Shown here: positions 1 through 6,040 of the stretch, one piece after another | How positions within the stretch are numbered: position 1 is the stretch's first letter | How the letters are laid out: every line of letters starts with the position of its first letter | Source of the DNA: DASYTH01 sp035762905 | GTDB taxonomy: Bacteria > Actinomycetota > Actinomycetes > Mycobacteriales > Pseudonocardiaceae | Assembly: GCF_035762905.1 (NCBI RefSeq) | Contig: NZ_DASUCC010000069.1 | Location: forward strand, 1 to 7,764 | Length of the DNA: 7,764 nt | Direction of reading: 5' to 3' | Position numbers and translations under genes: made by a program | Notes under the pieces: model-generated | Databases searched by the model: none | Seen by the model: only the letters and a program-made list of their open reading frames with translations | What the model was told of the DNA's origin: nothing

Positions 1-944
1 ACCACCGGGACGAGCAGCGCCGGCGGGACCTGCCGCTGAAACAGGTAGAGCAGCGCGCCGCCGAGGTCGAGGTGCAGCAGGTACAGCGGGTAGGTCAGCG
101 CGCCGCCGGCGAGCAGCCAGCGGCCGCGCACCCAGTCGAGCCAGCCGAGCGCGACCGCGACGATCGCCAGGAACCACACCGCCAGCAGCACGATCACCGG
201 GCCGTCCGGGATGACCTCGCCCGCCTTGGACTCGAGCTGGTTGCGCCGCGTGACCCCGGGCAGCGCCAGCACGAAGGAGGCGGCGACGATCGCCCAGGAC
301 GCGAACGTGGGCCGGAACCGGTACATCAGGTAGCACCCGATGCCCGCGACGAACAGCGGCGCGTAGTCGGTCGTCAGCACGATCCGGACCACGCTGTCGC
401 CGGGCAGGAACGCCTCCGTCGCGGCCGTCGCGCCGAGCCACAGCGCGCAGAAGGCGACCACCCGCCGGTACGTCAGCCCCCACCACACCAGCAGCGCGAA
501 CAGCAGGTAGAACCGCACCTCCGCCCAGAGGGACCAGTACACGTCGGCGAGGCCGGGCACCCCGGCCGCGTCATGGAACATCGTGAGGTTGACCAGCACG
601 TCGCCGGTGGTCGGCCGCCACGGCAGGCCGGGGAAGACGGCCAGCCCCGCGGCGACCACCACGACGGACAGCCAGTACGCCGGGTACAGGCGAACCGCGC
701 GGGACAGCAGGAACGACCCGGCCCCGCGGTCCCAGCCGCTCATGCAGATCACGAAGCCGCTGATCAGGAAGAACAGGTGGACCCCGAGCCAACCGTGGGC
801 GAACGGTTGGCTCGGGAAGACCTCAGCGGCCGAGCGGTGCCACACGTGGGCTATGGCGGTGTAGTGGTAGGCCAGGACGGACATCGCGGCCACCAACCGC
901 AGCCCGTCCAGCACCTCCAGCCGTGGTCGCTGCGTCAAGTCCAC
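1..944 (-). CDS. Acyltransferase 3 family membrane protein (OafA/YrhL type), 3' end off window
   Basis: Reading the minus strand from GTG at 944 gives at least 314 codons with no stop before the left edge. The protein is an integral-membrane acyltransferase of the AT3 family, which typically O-acetylates or O-acylates cell-surface sugars or secondary metabolites. Visible landmarks, counted from the GTG, are LDGLRLVAAMSVLAYHY with the family histidine at H27 in the first helix, the segment LGVHLFFLISGFVI at about 52-65, SRAVRLYPAYW at about 80-90, and YWSLWAEVRFYLLF at about 135-148 with E141. Hydrophobic helices follow at regular spacing through to the edge. The start is ambiguous. A purine-rich GGAGAGG stretch touches the GTG, so TTG at 938 (codon 3) has better ribosome-binding-site spacing. 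The SRPBCC gene lies 175 bases upstream on the same strand, so cotranscription is possible. The acyl acceptor cannot be told from sequence. The family call is secure. Confidence 0.92.
   Translation of the reverse strand, partial: MDLTQRPRLEVLDGLRLVAAMSVLAYHYTAIAHVWHRSAAEVFPSQPFAHGWLGVHLFFLISGFVICMSGWDRGAGSFLLSRAVRLYPAYWLSVVVVAAGLAVFPGLPWRPTTGDVLVNLTMFHDAAGVPGLADVYWSLWAEVRFYLLFALLVWWGLTYRRVVAFCALWLGATAATEAFLPGDSVVRIVLTTDYAPLFVAGIGCYLMYRFRPTFASWAIVAASFVLALPGVTRRNQLESKAGEVIPDGPVIVLLAVWFLAIVAVALGWLDWVRGRWLLAGGALTYPLYLLHLDLGGALLYLFQRQVPPALLVPV
783..816. repeat. Perfect 14-bp inverted repeat with 6-nt loop inside the acyltransferase gene
   Basis: The left arm cccgagccaaccgt (783-796) and right arm acggttggctcggg (803-816) are exact reverse complements around the loop gggcga (797-802). 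It lies about 130 nt inside the acyltransferase coding sequence, over codons for FPSQPFAHGWLG. There is no T-tract on either side, so it does not look like an intrinsic terminator. A stem this long and GC-rich in the early mRNA would be very stable. Function is unknown. Confidence 0.85.
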
Positions 945-1119
945 CTCTCCGCCGTCCGGGCAACACCAACCCTCCCCACCCCGTAACACGACGAATCGCT
1001 GACATCAGTTCACCGGACCGAAGAGTTGGGCGAAGCGACGGCAGCTGCAGAGCGCCCAGACGCAAGCCGGCCGGTGCTCGACGAGGATCGTCAACGACCG
1101 CGTGACCCACCCGCACGTC
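945..1119. other. Intergenic gap upstream of the acyltransferase gene
   Basis: The gap lies between the stop of the SRPBCC gene and the start of the acyltransferase gene, both on the minus strand. On the minus strand there is a TTGACG at 1095-1090, but no convincing -10 box 16-18 nt downstream of it. No terminator-like hairpin with a T-tract was seen. Open frames crossing this stretch have no recognisable protein character. Whether the acyltransferase has its own promoter cannot be decided from the sequence. Confidence 0.4.
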
Positions 1120-1542
1120 TCAAGCGGACTCGGCGGCGCGCTTCATGCCGTGAGCCTCGATGGTCATGTAGCGGTTGGTCAGGCCCTTGTAGAACAGTGC
1201 GACGACCGGGACCAGCAGGCCCCGCATCTCCAGTGTCAGGGTCAGGCGGGAGCGGCCTTCCTCCAGCGCCTCGACACGATGGCCCGCGACGCTGGTGATG
1301 CCGCCGGTCTGCTGACGGAACTCGAAGTAGGACGGCGCATCCCAGACGGTGACGTCCCATATGCCCTCTGGCAGCTTGGGTTGCTTGAGGCGCACGCGGC
1401 TGCCTTCCCCCACCGGTGCGGGCGTGAGCAGCTCGACGACATCGACCGTCTCGATCCGCTGCGGCCACGTTTCGAGGTCGCCGAGCACCTCCCATACCCG
1501 CTGCTGCCGGGCGTCGATGTCGATGGATTGCTCAAAGCGCAT
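1120..1542 (-). CDS. SRPBCC family (polyketide cyclase/CoxG-like) protein
   Basis: This is a complete 140-residue protein starting at ATG 1542, with AGGTGA about 9 nt upstream, and ending in TGA at 1122-1120. It has the pattern of the small START/SRPBCC fold. The N-terminal strand FEQSIDIDARQQRVWEVLGDLETWPQRI is the usual opening, with the conserved W-P pair. Then come GEGSRVRLKQPKLPEGIWDVTVWDAP, alternating strands (FEFRQQTGG, HRVEAL, SRLTLTLEMRG) and a long C-terminal helix (YKGLTNRYMTIEAHGMKRAAES) typical of polyketide_cyc2 proteins. Members bind hydrophobic ligands in a cavity, and a few are cyclases or lipid-binding helpers. Nothing here identifies the ligand. There is no signal peptide, so it is probably cytoplasmic. 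It is divergent from the membrane-protein gene at 1756. Confidence 0.88.
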   Translation of the reverse strand: MRFEQSIDIDARQQRVWEVLGDLETWPQRIETVDVVELLTPAPVGEGSRVRLKQPKLPEGIWDVTVWDAPSYFEFRQQTGGITSVAGHRVEALEEGRSRLTLTLEMRGLLVPVVALFYKGLTNRYMTIEAHGMKRAAESA

Positions 1543-1755
1543 GGCAGAAGGTCACCTCGAAGGTCTCAACCAAGCCTGATGATCGGGCAGCTTATCGCCT
1601 CACGGCTCGAACAACGCGCATTGTCGGGCATGCTCCTGCCCGCCACACCAGGTGTCGGGTTGTTGACCAACTATCCTCACGCAGGCGCCCTCGTCGTGTT
1701 CTTACGGCAGGACGTCGGTTCGCGGCGGCAGTCTCAACGCAGAGGGGCAAAAGTA
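1543..1755. promoter_or_regulatory. Divergent intergenic region between SRPBCC gene and two-helix membrane protein gene
   Basis: These 213 nt must hold the start signals for both divergent genes. Visible elements are AGGTGA for the minus gene (about 1552-1557) and AGGGG (about 1742-1746) for the plus gene. On the plus strand TTGACC (near 1662) and TATCCT (near 1672) are present but are not spaced as a -35/-10 pair. No promoter is called with certainty, and no RNA gene or repeat was seen. Confidence 0.4.
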
Positions 1756-2589
1756 GTGGCTCGTGGGTCGAAAGCATTGTCGGGTGGTGTGGCGGTCTTC
1801 GCGGCCGGCGGCATTGCGGGCACGTTGGTCGCGGTCGCCGCGAAGCTGATCTGGGACGGCCTCGTGGATCGTCTCGCCGGATGGGATCTGGTGGTGTTGG
1901 TCCTCCTCACCTTGGCGGTGGTGGTACTGACGATCGTCGTCGTCTCGACGTCGGGGAAGGTCGATCACTTGATCGAGAAGGCGAACTTCTCGGTCAAGTA
2001 CTACCCGGCCGAAGAGGCTGACGAACTCTATCGGCGTAGTCGTGACGTGATCAGCAGATCGGAGCCCGACGTGGAGATCTACGCGGTCAACTCCTATGTC
2101 GAGGTATTCAAGGAATCTAATTCTGAATCCGATGCCGATTCGCAACGGCGCTATCTGGCCGAATTCGAGAAGAAGTTCAAGACGGTCAAGTACCATCGCC
2201 TGATACAGGTCAAGAACGGCCAGCGCGCGGACGACGGAACAGCTTTGGCCGACCTGCTCGCCCCGGCATATCTGGAGCACTACCGCAAAATGGCGCAGTT
2301 TGCCTCGAAGAACCCCGGAAAGCGGATCAAGCTTGAAGAGGTCCCGGCCAAGCTTCCGACGTCGTTCGTGGTTGTGAAAGACAAAAATGCCAGTGGCGGA
2401 AAGATCATTTGGCAGGTCAACAAGCACGACCCAAGCGCTGATTCTCCCGACATCGAGCGGATCATGGGGGTCCTCCTGATCACGGATCCTGATGACCTGT
2501 TGGTGACCCGCTTCCTGCAATGGTTTGACGAACTCGACCGCAATTCAAGAGAACTGACCCTTGACCTCTTACAGCCCAAGGCACAGTAG
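1756..2589 (+). CDS. Unrecognised protein: two N-terminal membrane helices plus cytosolic domain
   Basis: The 277-residue protein starts at GTG 1756, chosen because AGGGG lies about 9 nt upstream and protein-like composition begins there. The open frame extends further 5' but only as an antisense shadow of the SRPBCC gene. Two hydrophobic helices (about residues 10-33 and 44-64) form a hairpin with a short loop WDGLVDRLAGWD. A charged soluble domain follows (about 68-277), with VDHLIEKANFSVKYYPAEEADELY, VEIYAVNSY, YLEHYRKMAQF, TSFVVVKDK, KIIWQVNKHD, IERIMGVLLITDPDDLLV and FLQWFDELDR. The alternation of strand and helix, with an 'IYAVNSY' strand and an 'IMGVLLITDPD...FLQWFDEL' end, loosely resembles phospholipase-D-like sensor domains without the HKxxxxD motif. 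That is a weak resemblance, not an assignment. GC is 50-53% in sampled stretches at 2101-2160 and 2281-2340, unlike the flanks, which suggests horizontal transfer. No partner gene is adjacent. Confidence 0.85.
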   Translation: MARGSKALSGGVAVFAAGGIAGTLVAVAAKLIWDGLVDRLAGWDLVVLVLLTLAVVVLTIVVVSTSGKVDHLIEKANFSVKYYPAEEADELYRRSRDVISRSEPDVEIYAVNSYVEVFKESNSESDADSQRRYLAEFEKKFKTVKYHRLIQVKNGQRADDGTALADLLAPAYLEHYRKMAQFASKNPGKRIKLEEVPAKLPTSFVVVKDKNASGGKIIWQVNKHDPSADSPDIERIMGVLLITDPDDLLVTRFLQWFDELDRNSRELTLDLLQPKAQ

Positions 2590-2639
2590 GTCCGCGCCCA
2601 GTCTGACAGTGTCAACGTGTCCCATCGCCGGTGGAACGT

Positions 2640-2981
2640 TCATGCCCGGATTTCCGCCAGACAGGGACGCTTGGGGTCGAACCGCCAGCCGGGAACCAGG
2701 TGGCGCATGACCACCGCGTCATCGCGGGCGTCGAGGCCGTGTTCGAGGTATCGCTCGTGGGCGGCGGCCAGCGCGTCCCGGTCGAGCTGGATACCGAGCC
2801 CGGGCGCGGTGGGCACGGCGATCTCACCGCCCACGATCCGCAGCGGCGCGCGGGTCAGCGCCTGGCCGTCCTGCCAGATCCAGTGTGTGTCGAGGGCGGT
2901 GATCGGACCCGGTGCGGCGGCGCCGACGTGGGTGAGCATGGCCAGCGAGATGTCGAAGTGGTTGTTGGAGTGCGATCCCCC
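2640..2981 (-). pseudogene. gudD: Glucarate dehydratase, 3' fragment only
   Basis: The minus frame ending at TGA 2642-2640 encodes about 112 residues that match the C-terminus of glucarate dehydratase of the enolase superfamily. They open with SHSNNHFDISLAMLTHVGA, continue through DTHWIWQDGQ, IVGGEIAVPTAPGLG and LAAAHERYLEHGL, and end in VPGWRFDPKRPC. The His of SHSNNHFD is the catalytic-base region of the family. The N-terminal roughly three quarters, including the Lys/Asp/Glu metal-binding and base residues of the barrel, is absent. Upstream of the SHSN segment the reading is no longer GudD-like and overlaps tctB read on the other strand. The frame stays open there only by chance. The remnant is intact over its length, so truncation was by deletion rather than gradual decay. 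It cannot be an active dehydratase. Confidence 0.88.
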
Positions 2982-3015
2982 GGCCGGCACCGAGCCGGAG
3001 GCTCCCCTCGGCCTG

Positions 3016-3499
3016 GTGCAGGCCGTGCGCGAGGTGGAAACCGCTGAAGACGACCGGCCGCCGCCGATCGGCACCCTTGGCAACGCGATCATCGCGGTGG
3101 CCGTCATCGCGCTCGGGGCGGGGGCGCTGATCGGCTCGACGTCGCTCGGCGTGGGCACTGCCCGCGAACCCCGCGCGGGTACCTGGCCTTTGCTGGTCGG
3201 CATCGTGCTCGTGGTGCTCGGTGCCGGCCTGCTCGCGGTCGCCCGGCGCACCGCCGACGCGGAGCGGTTCACCCGGGCGAGCTGGCTGGTCCTCGCCGGG
3301 GTGGCGACCATGGTCGGTTTCGTCGCGGTGCTCGGGGTGATCGGCTTCGAGATCCCGGCCGCGCTGCTCTGCCTGGTGTGGCTGCGGTTCCGGCCGGGAG
3401 AGCTGGCGGACGTCGATCGCGATCAGCGTCGGCACGGTGGTCGGGTTCTACCTCGTGTTCGTGGCGGCGCTCGCGGTGCCGATTCCGCACCTGTTCTAG
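3016..3499 (+). pseudogene. tctB: TctB-like small membrane subunit of tripartite tricarboxylate transporter, frameshifted
   Basis: TctB is the poorly conserved four-helix membrane subunit of the TctABC solute-binding-protein-dependent transporter. The first frame gives hydrophobic helices IGTLGNAIIAVAVIALGAG, TWPLLVGIVLVVLGAGLLAV and WLVLAGVATMVGFVAVLG, then FEIPAALLCLVWLRF. At about 3390 the frame shifts by one extra C in 'ttcc'. Removing it restores RFGRESWRTSIAISVG followed by VGFYLVFVAALAVPIPHLF and the TAG at 3497-3499, the expected TctB ending. The start is uncertain. GTG codons at 3016, 3025 and 3034 are in frame, but none has a well-placed ribosome binding site, and the 5' end may have been lost at the junction with gudD. 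The stop overlaps the ribosome binding site of tctA. A sequencing error could explain the indel, but the surrounding truncations favour true decay. Confidence 0.82.
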
Positions 3500-3506
3500 G
3501 AGATCC

Positions 3507-4022
3507 GTGGACCTGTCCCCCGTCATCGACGGCTTCGGCGTCGTGCTGGAGCCCACGAACCTCCTCTACTGCCTGATCGGTGTCGTGATCGGCATGCTGA
3601 TCGGGGTCCTGCCCGGCCTCGGACCGGCCGCCACGATCGCGATCCTGTTGCCCCTCACCTTCGGCATCGAGCCGGTCACCGCCATCATCATGCTGGCCGG
3701 CATCTTCTGGGGCGCCCAGTACGGCGGGACGATCACCTCGGTGTTGTTGCGACTGCCCGGCGAGGCCTCGTCGGTGGTCACGGTGTTCGACGGGCACGCG
3801 CTCGCCAGGCAGGCCAAGGCCGGCACCGCCCTGGGGATCGCCGCCATCGGCTCGTTCATCGGCGGCACGGTGTCGGTCGTGGCCATGTCGCTGCTCGCCC
3901 CGGTGGTCGCGGGTTTCGCGCTCGATTTCGGCCCGCCCGAGTACACCGCGCTCGCGCTGCTGGGCATTCTGCTCGTGGCCACCATCAGTGGCGGCAACCG
4001 CCTCAAGGCCGTGACCGCTGCT
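3507..4022 (+). pseudogene. tctA: TctA large permease subunit, N-terminal third only
   Basis: A GTG start at 3507 with GGAGA about 4-8 nt upstream follows the tctB stop by 7 nt, the normal tctBA arrangement. The first about 170 residues are a good match to TctA. They begin MDLSPVIDGFGVVLEPTNLLY, then give IGMLIGVLPGLGPAATIAILLPLTFG, GIFWGAQYGGTITSVLLRLPGE (the strongly conserved TctA region), DGHALARQAKAGTALGIAAIGSFIGGT, and FGPPEYTALALLGILLVATISGGNRLKAV. Intact TctA proteins are about 500 residues. Here homology stops near 4012-4022, where the sequence passes into ppdK in another frame. The same frame stays open to 4721, so an automated caller would report a chimeric protein of about 404 residues. 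The middle of that protein (about 4024-4395) is out-of-frame ppdK. No solute-binding protein tctC is in the window. Confidence 0.88.
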
Positions 4023-4721
4023 GCACGCGGTCAACCGGCTGCACGAACAGAACCCGATGCTCGGTCTGCGCGGGGTCCGGCTCGGCCTGGTCACCATCGG
4101 CCTCTACGAGATGCAGGTTCGCGCCATCGCCGAAGCCACGGCACAGCGGATGCGCTCCGGCGGCCGGCCGCGGGTGGAGATCATGATCCCGTTGATCGGC
4201 GACGCGCGGGATCTGGAGATCGTCGCCGACCGGGCCCGGACGATCGTCGACACCGTCGGCGCCGAGTACGGCGTCGCGCTCCGGCTCGAGATCGGCGCGA
4301 TGATCGAGCTGCCAAGAGCCGCCCTCACCGCGTCCCGCATCGCGCAGACGGCCCGGTTCTTCTCCTTCGGTACCAACGACCTGACCCAGACCACCTGGGT
4401 CTGTCCCGCGACGACGTGGAAGCCGCGTTCCTACCCGCCTACCTCGAACAAGGCATCCTGGATGTCTCCCCGTTCGACACCATCGACCAGGACGGAGTCG
4501 GCCAACTCATGGCCATCGCCGCCGAACGCGGTCGCGCCACCCGCCCGGACCTGACCCTGGGGGTGTGCGGCGAGCACGGCGGAGACCCGGCCTCGATCCA
4601 GTTCTTCCACCAGATCGGTCTGGACTACGTGTCCTGCTCACCGTTCCGGGTACCGATCGCGCGCCTGGAAGCCGGCCGAGCCGCAATCGGCCAGGCACAC
4701 CACGCCTCCGACAGCCGCTGA
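4015..4721 (+). pseudogene. ppdK: Pyruvate phosphate dikinase, C-terminal fragment with a one-base frameshift
   Basis: The fragment encodes about the last 235 residues of an approximately 900-residue PPDK, that is, most of the PEP/pyruvate-binding barrel. The first frame reads LLHAVNRLHEQNPMLGLRGV, YEMQVRAIAEA, VEIMIPLIGDARDLE, EIGAMIELPRAALTA and FFSFGTNDLTQTT. At about 4393-4396 the phase changes. Inserting one C into 'accacctggg' restores TTLGLSRDDVEAAFLPAYLEQGILDVSPFDTID and then LGVCGEHGGDPASIQFF, with the catalytic Cys loop. It ends at TGA 4719-4721. The phosphohistidine and ATP-grasp domains are missing, so the product cannot catalyse pyruvate/PEP interconversion. It sits immediately upstream of an Acg-type nitroreductase with a DosR-like operator, a plausible original neighbour of ppdK in actinomycete dormancy loci. 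Confidence 0.9.
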
Positions 4722-4734
4722 CCGTGAGGGGCCC

Positions 4735-4748
4735 GGGACCTTCGGCCT
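4735..4748 (+). promoter_or_regulatory. DosR/DevR-like operator upstream of the Acg nitroreductase gene
   Basis: The 14-mer gggaccttcggcct matches 10 of 14 positions of the mycobacterial DosR core GGGACTWWAGTCCC, including the left half GGGAC. A weaker inverse site (ggttccaccgaccc, 4757-4770, 8 of 14) is centred 22 bp away, the two-helical-turn spacing seen for paired DosR boxes. It lies about 120 nt upstream of ATG 4870. The match is suggestive only. It gains weight because better copies precede two other genes in this window. Confidence 0.5.
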
Positions 4749-4869
4749 TCGCCATTGGTTCCACCGACCCTGGCAGCGGGCCTGCTGACCGGGGGACGGT
4801 CGTGGCTATGAGCGAGCGAGCGTGTGCGGGGATCATCGACACAGGCCCGCTGATGGGGCGGAGCCGGCC

Positions 4870-5847
4870 ATGACCGGCGTCCTGGATCGCGAGACGGCGC
4901 TGGCCGCGCTGGAGTTGGCGGCGTGCGCGCCGTCGCTGCACAACACCCAGCCGTGGCGGTTCCGGGTCGGCGCCGGGTCGGTTGAGCTGTTCGCCGATCC
5001 CACCCGCCGGCTGCCCGCCACCGATCCGGACGAGCGCGATCTGCTGGTCAGTTGCGGCGCGGTGCTGCATCACCTGCGGGTGGCCCTGGCCGTGCTCGGC
5101 GTCTTCGCCACGACCACGAGGCTGCCCGACCCGGATCGGCCCGAACACGTGGCCACCCTTGAGGCCACCCATCACACCGCCACCCACACAGACCTCGAGG
5201 CGGCGGCGGCGATCCCGCGGCGGCGCAGCGACCGCCGGGCCTACGGTTCGCGGCCGGTTCCCGACGACCGTCTGGCCGAACTGGGCCGCATGGCCGCCGC
5301 GCAGGGCACCCTGCTACGGGTGGTGCGCTCCGCGGCGGCGCGGTCCGTTCTGGTGTCGGCGATCGCCGAGGCCGACAGCATGCAGCGGGGGAATCCCTCC
5401 TATGTTTGGGAGTTGGCTCGCTGGACCGGCACTCGGACCGGTCTGGCCGACGGGGTGCCGTCGGCGTCGGTGCCCGCCAAGAACGGCTACGGCGACCTTC
5501 CGGTGCGCCGGTTCTCCGCGCCGCGGCTGCACTCCCCCGGCGAGTCCGAACAGGACGGAGCGGGAACCTTGCTGGTGCTCGGCACGTCCACCGACGACCG
5601 GCACGCCCGGCTGCGGGCCGGCGAGGCACTCAGCGCCGTCCTGCTCGCGGCGACCGGGATGGGCCTGGCAACCTGTCCGCTGAGCCAGCCACTCGAGCTG
5701 CCCGAGATCCGGCGCGTGGTCCGCACCGGGGTACTCGACGACATCATGGTGCCGCAACTGATCGTGCGGGTCGGCTGGCCGCCCGCGCACCCCGATCCGT
5801 TCCCCCGCACCAGACGCCGACCGGTCGCCGACATGCTGGACCCTTGA
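4870..5847 (+). CDS. Acg-family nitroreductase-like flavin oxidoreductase
   Basis: The 325-residue protein starts at ATG 4870 with GGCGGAG 6 nt upstream. An in-frame GTG at 4822 is less well placed. Acg-family motifs are seen in order: ELAACAPSLHNTQPWRF at about 15-31, DPTRRLPATDPDERDLLVSCGAVLHHLRVAL near 40-70, RRRSDRRAYGSRPVP near 118-132, the central DSMQRGNPSYVWEL, and GEALSAVLLAATGMGLATCPLSQPLELPEIRRVV followed by VPQLIVRVGWPP at the end. Length matches mycobacterial Rv2032/Acg-type proteins (about 330 residues). These are nitroreductase-fold flavoproteins made under hypoxia, nitric oxide or dormancy. Their enzymatic role is debated, with flavin binding or storage proposed. The protein is cytoplasmic, with no signal peptide. 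The DosR-like box upstream and the adjacent CBS proteins support a dormancy role. The gene appears intact, in contrast to the remnants on both sides. Confidence 0.93.
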   Translation: MTGVLDRETALAALELAACAPSLHNTQPWRFRVGAGSVELFADPTRRLPATDPDERDLLVSCGAVLHHLRVALAVLGVFATTTRLPDPDRPEHVATLEATHHTATHTDLEAAAAIPRRRSDRRAYGSRPVPDDRLAELGRMAAAQGTLLRVVRSAAARSVLVSAIAEADSMQRGNPSYVWELARWTGTRTGLADGVPSASVPAKNGYGDLPVRRFSAPRLHSPGESEQDGAGTLLVLGTSTDDRHARLRAGEALSAVLLAATGMGLATCPLSQPLELPEIRRVVRTGVLDDIMVPQLIVRVGWPPAHPDPFPRTRRRPVADMLDP

Positions 5848-5886
5848 CCACTGGACACGGCATTGCCCGTGCCTTCGCAATCCCGG

Positions 5887-5994
5887 ATTTCTCGTCAGCC
5901 CGGCGAAATCGCCAACACCGGCGCCCTGATCCAGGACCTCGTCCTGGACGACGACGCCGTGCCGCACCCGATCCTGCGCTTCGGCTGGACCCAC
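5887..5994 (+). pseudogene. 3' remnant of a second Acg-type nitroreductase gene
   Basis: In one plus frame this stretch reads ISRQPGEIANTGALIQDLVL followed by DDDAVPHPILRFGW. It aligns over roughly 35 residues with the C-terminus of the intact upstream gene (LSQPLELPEIRRVVRTG, then VLDDIMVPQLIVRVGW): the Q-P, the D-D, the V-P and the I-x-R-x-G-W are shared at nearly the same spacing. It is not an exact duplication, so it is probably the tail of a diverged paralogue whose remainder was deleted. There is no start codon or ribosome binding site of its own. The frame stays open past W at 5988 into the terminator hairpin. Chance similarity is possible because the segment is short. Confidence 0.55.
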
Positions 5995-5995
5995 A

Positions 5996-6031
5996 CCGCC
6001 GCCGCGACTCTCGTCGCGGCGGCGGCCTTTT
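5996..6031 (+). terminator. Intrinsic terminator, 13-bp perfect stem
   Basis: The arms ccgccgccgcgac (5996-6008) and gtcgcggcggcgg (6013-6025) are exact reverse complements around the loop tctc. They are followed by ccTTTT (6028-6031). The T-run lies on the plus side only, so it should end transcription coming from the nitroreductase gene. The stem also separates that unit from the convergent CBS-BON operon, whose last stop is at 6041. The T-run is short, but the stem is very strong. Confidence 0.78.
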
Positions 6032-6040
6032 GTTCGGTTG

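Noticed and set aside
72..986. Plus-strand open frame of 304 codons
   Set aside because: It is antisense to the acyltransferase-3 gene, and its Gln/Arg/Pro/His-rich translation is a shadow.
1102..1755. N-terminal extension of the two-helix protein frame
   Set aside because: The extension is antisense to the SRPBCC gene and then intergenic. Protein-like sequence and a ribosome binding site appear only at GTG 1756.
2604..2614. Palindrome TGACA-G-TGTCA after the two-helix gene, considered as a terminator or operator
   Set aside because: Only a 5-bp stem with a 1-nt centre and no T-tract. A minus-strand TTGACA overlapping it has no -10 partner at the right spacing.
2982..3311. Upstream continuation of the minus gudD frame
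   Set aside because: Open only by chance. It is antisense to tctB helices and has no GudD similarity beyond the SHSN segment.
3390..4396. Programmed frameshifting in tctB or ppdK
   Set aside because: No slippery heptamer followed by a pseudoknot-like structure was seen. The lesions sit in plain C-runs among truncated genes, so indels or sequence errors are simpler.
5856..5871. Hairpin CACGG-cattgc-CCGTG just after the nitroreductase stop
   Set aside because: A short 5-bp stem without a T-run. The hairpin at 5996-6031 is a far better terminator.
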